Origin: Solimonas_A sp052035235
Lineage (GTDB): Bacteria; Pseudomonadota; Gammaproteobacteria; Nevskiales; Nevskiaceae
NCBI GenBank assembly: GCA_052035235.1
Contig: JBPOHT010000045.1
Span: forward strand, 1-64,000
Reading direction: 5' to 3'
DNA length: 64,000 nt
Under the pieces are notes generated by a model. It was not told where the DNA came from and searched no databases. It saw nothing but the letters and a program-made list of their open reading frames with translations. Both the position numbers and the translations under genes were made by a program. Of the stretch, positions 50,258-57,951 are shown one piece after another. Numbering within the stretch: the first letter of the stretch is position 1; each line of letters begins with the position of its first letter.

Positions 50258-50749
50258 CCGGTCCGCAAGGACCTGCACCGGGGACGCCCCGTGTGTGCGG
50301 CGCCGCTTCATCAGGGCTTGCCCTGATGGGACAGCACTTCATGCAGCGGCGCGATGGCCGGGGTGCCGCCGTCCGGGATGACGACGGCGCGTGAATGGCT
50401 GGAGGCGGCATCCCGTGCACCGGATGTCCCGACACGCTGGACACGCGTCGCCGGATTCCAGGATCGCGGGGCCTCCCCTGACACGCCGTCAGGAGCGTCC
50501 CCTTCTATTCCGCCTGCAGGGGCAGGCAGGGCTTCCGCGGCCGCGGGAGGCGCCGTCGCATCAAGGGATGCGCGGCTCCCCGGGGCGGTGGACATCACCG
50601 CAAGTATTCAAGGGAGTTCGGCCATGGGCCAGGACACGACCAGAGGTTTCGCGGCGGTCAACGCCGCCGCAGATGCGATCCGCGCCAGGTCGGCGAGCGT
50701 GGAGAAGAGTGGAGCCGGCAGAAACGAGGCGGGAAAGAGGAGAGCCGCC
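50258..50749 (+). ncRNA. Hairpin-dense leader between tRNA-like gene and slipin
   Basis: About 490 nt without a convincing gene. Serial perfect stems: GGTCC-GCAA-GGACC (50260-50273, GNRA loop), GCAC..GTGC with CGGGG/CCCCG (50275-50298), GCGCCGCT/AGCGGCGC (50300-50352) enclosing CATCAGGG/CCCTGATG (50309-50328), CCTGAC/GTCAGG (50477-50493), GCCTGC/GCAGGC (50512-50527), GCATC/GATGC (50538-50551). Interpreted as a structured RNA contiguous with the tRNA-like gene. Confidence 0.55.
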
Positions 50750-51886
50750 ATGATGAATTTGTTTGGAATGAAGCGCGTCGTGATCGGCGACGGTGAGCGC
50801 GGCCTGCTGTACCGCGACCGTCGCTTCGAGCGCGTGCTGGCGCCGGGCGTGACCTGGCTGTGGAGCTCGTCCGTGGACCTGCGCGTGGCCGATGTCACGC
50901 GTCCGGAATACGACGGCAAGGATGGCGACATGCTGGTGGAGCGCCTCGGCGCTGCGCTGGAGCGCGACTTCGTGCTGGCCGACATCGGCACGGACGAGGT
51001 CGGCCTGCTGTCGAAGAACGGCAAGCTGGAGGACGTGCTGGCACCGGGCAGCCGCAAGCTGTACTGGAAGGGCCCGGTGTCGATCGGCGTGCAGCGGCTG
51101 CCGCTGGATGAAGGCCTGGAGCTGGAGCCCGCGGTGGCCAAGCGCCTGCGCCAGGTCGGCGTGCTGGACCGCTACGCGGTGAGCACGACCGTGCCGCAGG
51201 AGTCCGCCGGATTGCTGTTCGTGGATGGCAAGCTGCTGCGCGTGCTGCAGCCGGGCGCCTATGCCTTCTGGAACTTCCAGAAGAACGTGAGCGTCGAGCT
51301 GATCGAGCTGCGCCTGCAGTCGCTGGAAGTCAGCGGCCAGGAGCTGTTGACCCGCGACAAGGTCAGCCTGCGCGTGAACCTGTCGGCGACGATCCGCGTC
51401 AGCGACCCGGTGGCGGCACGCACCAAGGTCGCCAAGTACATCGACTACCTGTACCGCGAGCTGCAGTTCGGCCTGCGTCGTTCGGTGGGCCTGAAGACGC
51501 TGGACGAGTTGCTGGCGGACAAGGCGGCGATGGACGGCGAGATCTTTGCCTATGTGGCCGGCCGCGTGCTGGCATTGGGCATCGAGTTGCTGGGCGTCGG
51601 CGTCAAGGACCTGATCCTGCCGGGTGAGATGAAGGAGATCCTCAACAGCGTGGTGCAGGCCGAGAAGGCGGCACAGGCCAACGTGATCCGCCGCCGCGAG
51701 GAGGCGAACGCGACGCGCTCGCTGCTGAACACGGCGCGCCTGATCGAGGAGAGCCCGACGCTGCTGCGCCTGAAGGAGCTGGAGGCGCTGGAGAAGGTGA
51801 CCGAGAAGATCGACAAGCTGACGGTCTTCGGCGGACTGGACGGCGTGCTCAAGCAGCTGGTGACGCTGCGCCCGGCCGCGCCGTGA
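50750..51886 (+). CDS. Slipin / SPFH (band 7) protein
   Basis: 378 aa. The SPFH core (about 150-300) has VSVELIELRLQSLEVSGQELLTRDKVSLRVNLSATIRVSDP and ALGIELLGVGVKDLILPGEMKEI, followed by a coiled-coil tail (VQAEKAAQANVIRRREEANATRS). Unlike ordinary slipins there is no N-terminal membrane anchor; instead three repeats of a GLL..(N/D)G.L..VL.PG module precede the core. RBS AGAGGAGAG supports ATG 50750. Next to RtcB; slipins of this type occur in RNA-repair operons. Confidence 0.88.
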   Translation: MMNLFGMKRVVIGDGERGLLYRDRRFERVLAPGVTWLWSSSVDLRVADVTRPEYDGKDGDMLVERLGAALERDFVLADIGTDEVGLLSKNGKLEDVLAPGSRKLYWKGPVSIGVQRLPLDEGLELEPAVAKRLRQVGVLDRYAVSTTVPQESAGLLFVDGKLLRVLQPGAYAFWNFQKNVSVELIELRLQSLEVSGQELLTRDKVSLRVNLSATIRVSDPVAARTKVAKYIDYLYRELQFGLRRSVGLKTLDELLADKAAMDGEIFAYVAGRVLALGIELLGVGVKDLILPGEMKEILNSVVQAEKAAQANVIRRREEANATRSLLNTARLIEESPTLLRLKELEALEKVTEKIDKLTVFGGLDGVLKQLVTLRPAAP

Positions 51887-51909
51887 GGCGGGTCATGAGC
51901 GGTAAAGTC

Positions 51910-51948
51910 GAGGGTCGCCCGCAAGGGCGGGCGACCCTCTTTTCTTGT
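51910..51948 (+). terminator. Terminator between slipin and rtcB
   Basis: GAGGGTCGCCCGC / GCGGGCGACCCTC-type stem (about 13 bp) with an AAGG loop, followed by TTTTCTTG. It lies inside the presumed operon, so rtcB depends on read-through or a separate promoter. Confidence 0.85.
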
Positions 51949-51991
51949 AACGAGGAGGATGCGACGCTCTACACAGCGCCGCAGGAACAAC

Positions 51992-53185
51992 ATGAGCATC
52001 AAGCAGGAAATCACCACCGGCAGCGTGCCGGTGAAGATCTGGACCGAGGACGTCGACGAGGCCTCGCGCAAGCAGCTGGCCAACATCGCCGGCCTGCCCT
52101 TCGTGCACCATCACGTGGCCGCGATGCCCGACGTGCACCTGGGTATCGGCGCTACCGTGGGCTCGGTGATCGCCACGCGCCAGGCCATCGTGCCGGCGGC
52201 CGTGGGCGTGGACATCGGCTGTGGCATGGCCGCGGTGCGTACCACGCTGACCGCCGAGGACCTGGACGAGAAGCGTCTCAACAACGTCTTCCGCCAGATC
52301 AGCCGCGACGTGCCGGTGGGCCGTGACCAGCACCGCGCGGATCGCGCCCCGGCGGAGGCGGCCAAGGCTTTCGAGCCGGGCCTGGACGCGATCCTGGAGA
52401 AGCACCCCAAGCTGGAGAACCGCCGCGACCCGAACGGCTGGGTCTGCCAGCTGGGCAGCCTGGGCGGCGGCAACCACTTCATCGAGCTGTGCCTGGACGA
52501 GGCCGGCCGCGTGTGGGTGATGCTGCACTCCGGTAGCCGCGGTGTCGGCAACCGTATCGGCACCTACTTCATCGAGCGGGCCCGCGAGAAGGCGCTGCGC
52601 ATGGACCGCCAGCTGCCGGACCTGGACCTCGCCTGGCTCGACGAGGGTTCGCCGGACTTCGAGGACTACGTCGAGGCCGTGGGCTGGGCGCAGGACTACG
52701 CCCGCATGAACCGCGAGGTCATGCTGGGCCTGGTGCTGGCGGCCATGCGCCGCCACCTGCGTCCGTTCGAGACCGTGGCGGAGGCGGTGAACTGCCACCA
52801 CAACTACGTCTCGCGCGAGCATCACTACGAGGCCGACGTCTGGGTGACCCGCAAGGGCGCGATCCGCGCTGGCGAGGGTCAACTGGGCATCATCCCCGGC
52901 AGCATGGGGGCCAAGAGCTTCATCGTGCGTGGCAAGGGCAACCCGGAGAGCTTCGAGTCCTGCTCGCACGGCGCCGGTCGCCGCATGAGCCGTACCCAGG
53001 CGCAGAAGAAGTACACCGCCTCGGACCTCGTGCAGCAGACCGAGGGCGTGGTCTGCCGCAAGGATGCCGGCGTGGTCGACGAGATCCCGTCGGCCTACAA
53101 GGACATCGACGAGGTGATGGCCAACCAGACGGATCTGGTGGAAGTGGTGCACACGCTGAAGCAGGTGATGTGTGTGAAGGGCTGA
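51992..53185 (+). CDS. rtcB: RNA-splicing ligase RtcB
   Basis: 397 aa; GTP- and Mn-dependent ligase that joins 2',3'-cyclic phosphate or 3'-P ends to 5'-OH, repairing cut tRNA or rRNA. The Mn-binding Cys is in VGVDIGCGM (Cys77), with His ligands in GGGNHF, LHSGSRGVG and NCHHNY. The nucleophile His is in SCSHGAGRRMSR. ATG 51992 with AGGA at 6 nt is preferred to the ATG at 51959, which touches its GGAGG. No rtcA or rtcR nearby. Confidence 0.96.
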   Translation: MSIKQEITTGSVPVKIWTEDVDEASRKQLANIAGLPFVHHHVAAMPDVHLGIGATVGSVIATRQAIVPAAVGVDIGCGMAAVRTTLTAEDLDEKRLNNVFRQISRDVPVGRDQHRADRAPAEAAKAFEPGLDAILEKHPKLENRRDPNGWVCQLGSLGGGNHFIELCLDEAGRVWVMLHSGSRGVGNRIGTYFIERAREKALRMDRQLPDLDLAWLDEGSPDFEDYVEAVGWAQDYARMNREVMLGLVLAAMRRHLRPFETVAEAVNCHHNYVSREHHYEADVWVTRKGAIRAGEGQLGIIPGSMGAKSFIVRGKGNPESFESCSHGAGRRMSRTQAQKKYTASDLVQQTEGVVCRKDAGVVDEIPSAYKDIDEVMANQTDLVEVVHTLKQVMCVKG

Positions 53186-53191
53186 ACGGAG

Positions 53192-53222
53192 AAGGCGCTG
53201 CGAAAGCAGCGCCTTTTCTTTT
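53192..53222 (+). terminator. Terminator after rtcB
   Basis: GGCGCTGC-GAAA-GCAGCGCC followed by TTTTCTTTT; a GNRA-loop intrinsic terminator. Confidence 0.9.
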
Positions 53223-53244
53223 GTTGCTCGCGGAGAACACCGTA

Positions 53245-53290
53245 CCGTTCACCCCGAGTAGCCCCGCGAAGCGTGGCGTATCGAGGGGCC
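53245..53290 (+). repeat. Inverted repeat, left copy of GIY-YIG unit
   Basis: CCGTTCACCCCGAGTAGCCC, then CGCGAAGCGTGGCGTATCGA and GGGGCC. It matches, in reverse complement, 53625-53666 on the other side of the GIY-YIG gene, and contains a foldback around CGCGAAGCG. Confidence 0.85.
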
Positions 53291-53316
53291 ACCCCAGGCC
53301 CGCTAGAATCCCCGGC

Positions 53317-53619
53317 ATGACCTTCTGGCTTTATATTCTCCAATGCGGAGATGATTCGTATTACACCGGCCATACGGACAACCTGGAGTTGCGCATGGCG
53401 CAACATGAACAGGGCACCTTCCAGGGCTACACCGAAACGCGCAAGCCTCTGAAACTGGTCTACTCGCAGGAACTTCCGAGCCGAGAGGAAGCCTTGGCTG
53501 CAGAAATGCAGGTGAAGCGATGGAGTCGGGCGAAAAAAGAGGCTCTGATTCGTGGTGACTTCGCGGAGCTCAAGATCGCCTCCAGAAAGAAATTCCGGAA
53601 AATCGATCCACCGTTCTGA
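53317..53619 (+). CDS. GIY-YIG nuclease-family protein
   Basis: 100 aa. The GIY-YIG core: LYILQCGDDSYYTGHTDNLELRMAQHEQG, then YSQELPSREEALAAEMQVKRWSRAKKEALI. UPF0213 type. It is framed by 40-bp inverted repeats and so resembles a small mobile unit. ATG 53317. Confidence 0.92.
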   Translation: MTFWLYILQCGDDSYYTGHTDNLELRMAQHEQGTFQGYTETRKPLKLVYSQELPSREEALAAEMQVKRWSRAKKEALIRGDFAELKIASRKKFRKIDPPF

Positions 53620-53624
53620 ACGTG

Positions 53625-53666
53625 CCTCGATACGCCACGCTTCGCGGGGCTACTCGGCATGAACGG
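53625..53666 (-). repeat. Inverted repeat, right copy of GIY-YIG unit
   Basis: Reverse complement starts CCGTTCATGCCGAGTAGCCC and continues CGCGAAGCGTGGCGTATCGAGG. About 95% identical to the left copy at 53245. A third, diverged copy (GCTCACCCGAGTGCC..AGCGGTGTACCGAGGGGC) lies at about 53697-53733. Confidence 0.85.
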
Positions 53667-53746
53667 GTCTTTGGATCTTCAAGCGAGTAATAAACCGCTC
53701 ACCCGAGTGCCATTTAGCGGTGTACCGAGGGGCTAACCGCCCCGCG

Positions 53747-54172
53747 CTAAACCCCCATCCCACCCGCCGGCGTCCTCATCACCACCAGCCTTGAATCCTC
53801 CAGCGCCGCCGAGCGATGCACCGTCTCCGCCCGGTACTCCGGGTTGGAGATCATCTGCAAAAAGGCCTGCATGGACGGATACCGCACCAGCAACACCTCG
53901 TCCCAGCGCTCGTCCTCCGGCCCGATGAAGCGGCCGATGGCCTCGGCCAGGAATACCGGCTCGCCGCCGACATCACGCACGCGCTTCTGTGCCAGCACCG
54001 AATAGCGCCCATAGGCCTCGCGGCCGCTGCAGGGCGCGTGACCGGAACCTTCGGGATAGGTCGCCTGCTCGCGAAAGCGCAGCAGGTTCAGCATGGTTAC
54101 CGGGGTGTCCATCGGGATGCCGGTGGCGATGCGCTTGATGTCGGAACCGGTGGGTTCGATCGTACGGGTCAT
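53747..54172 (-). CDS. DUF1330-like protein
   Basis: 141 aa, dimeric ferredoxin-like fold expected. ATG 54172 gives MTRTIEPTGSD; blocks PVTMLNLLRFREQA, YGRYSVLAQKRVRDVGG, WDEVLLVRYPSMQAFLQMISNPEYRA fit DUF1330. Function unknown. Confidence 0.85.
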   Translation of the reverse strand: MTRTIEPTGSDIKRIATGIPMDTPVTMLNLLRFREQATYPEGSGHAPCSGREAYGRYSVLAQKRVRDVGGEPVFLAEAIGRFIGPEDERWDEVLLVRYPSMQAFLQMISNPEYRAETVHRSAALEDSRLVVMRTPAGGMGV

Positions 54173-54207
54173 GGAGGCAAGACTCCTGCTGAAAAGAGGG
54201 GGATATG

Positions 54208-54235
54208 GAAAGGGCGGCCCGCAGGCCGCCCTTTC
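54208..54235 (-). terminator. Terminator after the S15-like lipoprotein gene
   Basis: GAAAGGGCGGCC/GGCCGCCCTTTC perfect stem with a CGCA-type loop. On the minus strand the following sequence is pyrimidine-rich. Confidence 0.75.
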
Positions 54236-54258
54236 CGACACGTCAGAAGCAATGAATC

Positions 54259-56121
54259 TCAGACGCCCTGGCGCGTGATCTCGGAAGGAGACAGCAGCGG
54301 CAACTGCACCGTGCCTCCCACCGTCAGCGCCGGCACCAGCAGGTCGCGCGACCAGGTCACCGGGAACTGCAGATGGAAGCCATAGACCAGCAGGGCCAGC
54401 TCATCACCTTCCGCCAGGCGCTCGGCGATGCCGGTCATCTCGCCCACATGCTCGCCGAAGCCGCGCACCGGCGTGAGCTGGTCATCCACCAGGTCCCAGC
54501 GCGTGCTGCCAGCCTTGCGGTGGCCGATGCCCAGGAACAGGATCGGATCGCAGGCGCCGATACCCACCGGCAGCGCACATTCGCCCAGGCCCAGGCCACC
54601 CAGGGCGGCGAGGTTCAGCGACATCGTCGGGATGCCGGCCAGCACGGCACCACCCGCCGGCACGGTGTACAGCGGCTGCGTCGCCAGCAGAGCCTCGCGG
54701 GCGCCATTGCCGAGCACCGCGCCAACCACACCCAGCGCCGAGTTGAACTGCGGGATCGAATCGTCGATGTCGAAGCTGGTGCCGCCGCGCCGCACAGAGC
54801 GCACGGTGATGGCATCGTCCGCGGCCAGGCTCAGGCAGATGTCGTTGCCGATGGGCATGACGGCATCCACCGCGCCACGCTTGCCCTGCAGCTTTTCTTC
54901 CAGCCAGGCGAACTGCATGTCATCCAGCACCAGCGAGCCGCAGCTGCGGGCGCTGCCGGCGTCCTGGAACCCAGGCAGCGTGAGTGCCGCGTAAAAGGGA
55001 TCGAGCGCCGCCTCCAGGTTGCTGCCCGGGGGCAGCGGCACGGTGGACAGGCTCAGCGGCAGGATGTGACCGCTTTCGTGCGTGAGGAAGCGCACGTCGC
55101 CGCCGCGCGCCTTCAGGCACTCATAGTTCTCCAGGCCGTTGTTGAAGTTGAACAGCGTGTCGCGGAAGCCCTGGGTGATCAGCGCGTCGATCTTCGCGAA
55201 GGGGCGCGGCGCCACCTCCAGCGGGTCCGGCTGGGCCAGCAGGAAGCTCTGCGGGCCGGCCGGCTGGCCGTCGCAGAAGTAGGACACGCTGTGGTACTTG
55301 AAGAAGTTGACGCCGCTCTCGGAGAAGCTGTTGCTGACGACGGCGCCGGTCAGGATCTCGAAGATCGCGTTGTCCTGGCGGGTGCCGCCACGCTCCAGAA
55401 TGCTGAGCAGGCTGTTCAACAGGGCCACCGGGTCCGGCGTGCCGCCGCCCAGCAGCGTGCCCAGCAAGGGCAGTTCCGGGGCCGAGGTCAGCAGCAGGCC
55501 CCAGCCGGACTTGACCACGTTGTTGGGATTCAGCGAGTAGACCAGGTCATGCGGGGTGATGTCCGGCGCGATCACGCGCAGGCGCTGCTGGGGGTCGGCT
55601 CCGGCCAGCAGGAACTGGTACATGCCGCCGTAGGACCCGCCGTAGCTGCCCACCACCATGCGGCCGTCGCCGAAGCGGCGCAGGCCCTTCAGGTCCTCGG
55701 CCCAGTCGAGGATCGCGATCAGGTTCTGGCCCTCGAAGTCCGGCGACATCACGCGCACCTTGCCGCTGGATTCGCCGTTGCCGCGCTCGTCGATGGAGAT
55801 GACGTAGTAGCCGGCATCGCGCAGGCGCTGCTGGAAGCCCGAGGGCTCGATGTTGCGGCTGCCGCCGTAGCCGTGGCCCTGCAACACCAGGGGGTAGGTC
55901 TTGCCGGCCTCCAGCTGCGTCGGCTCCATCACCTGGATCACCATGGTGTCGCCGGTTTTCTCCACCGGGACTTCCTGGCGGTAGACCTCGCCGGCACGGC
56001 TCTCGGTCACCGGGTTCGTGGTCAGGCCGCCACCGCTGGTCCCGCTGACCTCGTCGCTGGACCCGCAGGCCGTCAGCAACAGGCTCACCGCCCCGATCAG
56101 GGCTCCTCGCATCGCATTCAT
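54259..56121 (-). CDS. Lipoprotein acyl hydrolase (S15/CocE-like)
   Basis: 620 aa. Lipobox LTAC after a signal peptide (LIGAVSLLLTACGSS). The alpha/beta hydrolase reads LVLQGHGYGGSRN, ISIDERGNGESSG, and nucleophile VGSYGGSYGGMYQFLL. His region HESGHILPLS. The C-terminal beta-rich module matches the galactose-binding-like domain of S15 X-Pro dipeptidyl peptidase/acyl esterases. Likely a surface esterase or peptidase. Confidence 0.85.
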   Translation of the reverse strand: MNAMRGALIGAVSLLLTACGSSDEVSGTSGGGLTTNPVTESRAGEVYRQEVPVEKTGDTMVIQVMEPTQLEAGKTYPLVLQGHGYGGSRNIEPSGFQQRLRDAGYYVISIDERGNGESSGKVRVMSPDFEGQNLIAILDWAEDLKGLRRFGDGRMVVGSYGGSYGGMYQFLLAGADPQQRLRVIAPDITPHDLVYSLNPNNVVKSGWGLLLTSAPELPLLGTLLGGGTPDPVALLNSLLSILERGGTRQDNAIFEILTGAVVSNSFSESGVNFFKYHSVSYFCDGQPAGPQSFLLAQPDPLEVAPRPFAKIDALITQGFRDTLFNFNNGLENYECLKARGGDVRFLTHESGHILPLSLSTVPLPPGSNLEAALDPFYAALTLPGFQDAGSARSCGSLVLDDMQFAWLEEKLQGKRGAVDAVMPIGNDICLSLAADDAITVRSVRRGGTSFDIDDSIPQFNSALGVVGAVLGNGAREALLATQPLYTVPAGGAVLAGIPTMSLNLAALGGLGLGECALPVGIGACDPILFLGIGHRKAGSTRWDLVDDQLTPVRGFGEHVGEMTGIAERLAEGDELALLVYGFHLQFPVTWSRDLLVPALTVGGTVQLPLLSPSEITRQGV

Positions 56122-56322
56122 CTGTCCTCTCCTCGGAGGGACGGCTGGGCCCGGGGGGCGGCCGTTCTGTTTGTGGATATCCGCTGATGGATATACGCGG
56201 CAGTCCAGGCCTTGTCCATGGCCGGATCGCATATGGCCGGGAGGCGGGTATGGATTTCCCTGACCGGGGCCCGCCCCGGCGAGCCATAATCCGTCCGAAT
56301 CCCCAGGCAAGGACGCGTTCGG

Positions 56323-57390
56323 ATGTACAAGTCGCTGAGAGCCCAGACCCTGCATTACTTCGCCCGCCCCCACGAGGGCATGCCGGCAGGCCCGGTGGAC
56401 TCGCCGGCCGAATGGCGCGGCGCCGAGCTACGCGAGCGCAGCGACTGGCAGTACCGCCTGACCCCGGCCGACGTCGAGGAGTGCCGCGCGGCCGTGCGCC
56501 ATGCCGAGGCTGGCGGCAAATCGATGGCGGCAATGACGCGGGCGGACTTCCCCCTGCCCGGCCTGGCGGCACGCATCGATATCTGGCGCCACGACATCCG
56601 CCACGGCCGCGGCTTCGTGCTGCTGCGCGGCCTGCCGGTGGATCAGTGGACCGAGGCACAGAGCGCCCTGTTCTACTGGGGCTTCGGCCACCACCTCGGC
56701 CTGCCCGGCGCACAGAATCCGCAGGGTGACCTGCTGGGCCACGTGCGCGACCAGCGCACCGGCGGCGACATCCGCTACTACCGCACCAACAAGGCCCTGG
56801 CGCCGCACACCGACACCGCCGACGTGGTCGGCCTGCTGTGCCTGAAGACCGCGAAAAGCGGCGGCCTGTCGCGCATCGCCAGTTCCGTGGCGGTGTACAA
56901 CGAGCTGCTGCGCCGCAAGCCGCACCTGGTAGCGCGACTGTTCGAGCCGATCTGGTTCGACACCAAGGGTGAAGGCGGCATCCCCGCCTACCCCATCGCC
57001 CCCTGCCGCTATGCCGGCGGTGAGCTGCGCAGCTTCTGGCAGAGCGACTACTACCGCAGCGTGGAGCACCTGCCCCACGTGCCGAAGCTGAGCGCGAGCG
57101 ACCACGAACTGCTGGACGCCTACGACCAGATCGCCTCCGACCCGGATTTCTGCCTGGACATGGACCTGCAGCCGGGCGACATCCAGCTGATCTCCAACCA
57201 CACGATCCTGCACGCCCGTACCGGCTTCGAGGATTGGCCCGATCCCGACCAGCGCCGCCACCTGCTGCGCCTGTGGCTGACCCTGCCGGAGCCGCTGCCG
57301 CTGAAGCTGCAACTGCTGCGTGGCATCAGCTGGGCCCGCAATACGGCGACTGCCGCGCGGGAACTGCTGCGCGCCAAGCAAGCCGCCTGA
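56323..57390 (+). CDS. TauD/TfdA-type Fe(II) dioxygenase
   Basis: 355 aa, 2-oxoglutarate dioxygenase fold. Metal triad: HTD in LAPHTDTADVVGL (about 160) and distal His in ISNHTILHARTGFED (about 290). The 2OG Arg is in RRHLLRLWLT. N-terminal region as in gamma-butyrobetaine-type/TauD enzymes. Substrate unknown. Confidence 0.88.
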   Translation: MYKSLRAQTLHYFARPHEGMPAGPVDSPAEWRGAELRERSDWQYRLTPADVEECRAAVRHAEAGGKSMAAMTRADFPLPGLAARIDIWRHDIRHGRGFVLLRGLPVDQWTEAQSALFYWGFGHHLGLPGAQNPQGDLLGHVRDQRTGGDIRYYRTNKALAPHTDTADVVGLLCLKTAKSGGLSRIASSVAVYNELLRRKPHLVARLFEPIWFDTKGEGGIPAYPIAPCRYAGGELRSFWQSDYYRSVEHLPHVPKLSASDHELLDAYDQIASDPDFCLDMDLQPGDIQLISNHTILHARTGFEDWPDPDQRRHLLRLWLTLPEPLPLKLQLLRGISWARNTATAARELLRAKQAA

Positions 57391-57433
57391 GGCGCCCTAT
57401 ACTGGCGCCCCCAAGAACCCCGAGAGCCGGCCC

Positions 57434-57916
57434 ATGCCCTCCTTCGACATCGTCTCCGAAGTCGACAAGCACGAACTGACCAACGCCCTGGACCAGGCGC
57501 GTCGCGACCTGGACAACCGCTTCGACCTGCGCGGCACCAATGCCCGCATCGAACAGGAGGAATTCGTCATCACCCTGTTCGCGTCCAATGACTTCCAGCT
57601 CAAGCAGTTGCTGGAAATCCTGCACAAGCGCCTCGCGGCCCGGCACATCGACCTGCGCAGCGTCGATGCCGGCAAGGTGGAAACCAACCTCGCCGAGGCG
57701 CGCCAGAAGATCACCATCAAGCAGGGCATCGAGCAGGCCCAGGCCAAGAAGATCGTCGCGAAGATCAAGGAGGCCAAGATGAAGGTCGACACCCAGATCA
57801 CCGGCGACAAGTTGCGCGTGATCGGCAAGAAGCGCGACGACCTGCAGGCCACCATCGCCATGCTGCGCGCAGCCGATACCGAACTGCCGCTGCAGTTCGA
57901 GAATTTCCGGGAGTAA
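57434..57916 (+). CDS. yajQ: YajQ family nucleotide/RNA-binding protein
   Basis: 160 aa, two RNP-like folds. MPSFDIVSEVDKHELTNALDQARRDLDNRFDLRGT start is diagnostic, as is KKIVAKIKEAKMKVDTQITGDKLRVIGKKRDDLQ. Binds c-di-GMP in some species. ATG 57434. Confidence 0.96.
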   Translation: MPSFDIVSEVDKHELTNALDQARRDLDNRFDLRGTNARIEQEEFVITLFASNDFQLKQLLEILHKRLAARHIDLRSVDAGKVETNLAEARQKITIKQGIEQAQAKKIVAKIKEAKMKVDTQITGDKLRVIGKKRDDLQATIAMLRAADTELPLQFENFRE

Positions 57917-57920
57917 AGAT

Positions 57921-57943
57921 GCTGGCGCCGTGACGGCGCCAGC
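57921..57943. terminator. Bidirectional terminator hairpin
   Basis: GCTGGCGCCG-TGA-CGGCGCCAGC, perfect 10-bp stem between the convergent yajQ and hydrolase genes. Confidence 0.7.
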
Positions 57944-57951
57944 AGGCTGGC

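Noticed and set aside
50354..50749. N-terminal extension of slipin from upstream in-frame codons
   Set aside because: No stop by chance in GC-rich structured DNA; a good ribosome binding site and family similarity place the start at 50750.
51959..51991. Alternative ATG for rtcB at 51959
   Set aside because: GGAGG directly touches that ATG, leaving no spacing; 51992 has AGGA at a good distance and matches RtcB family starts.
54199..54240. Short ORF reading through the hairpin into the DUF1330 gene
   Set aside because: It crosses a clear terminator hairpin, and the DUF1330 homology starts at 54172.
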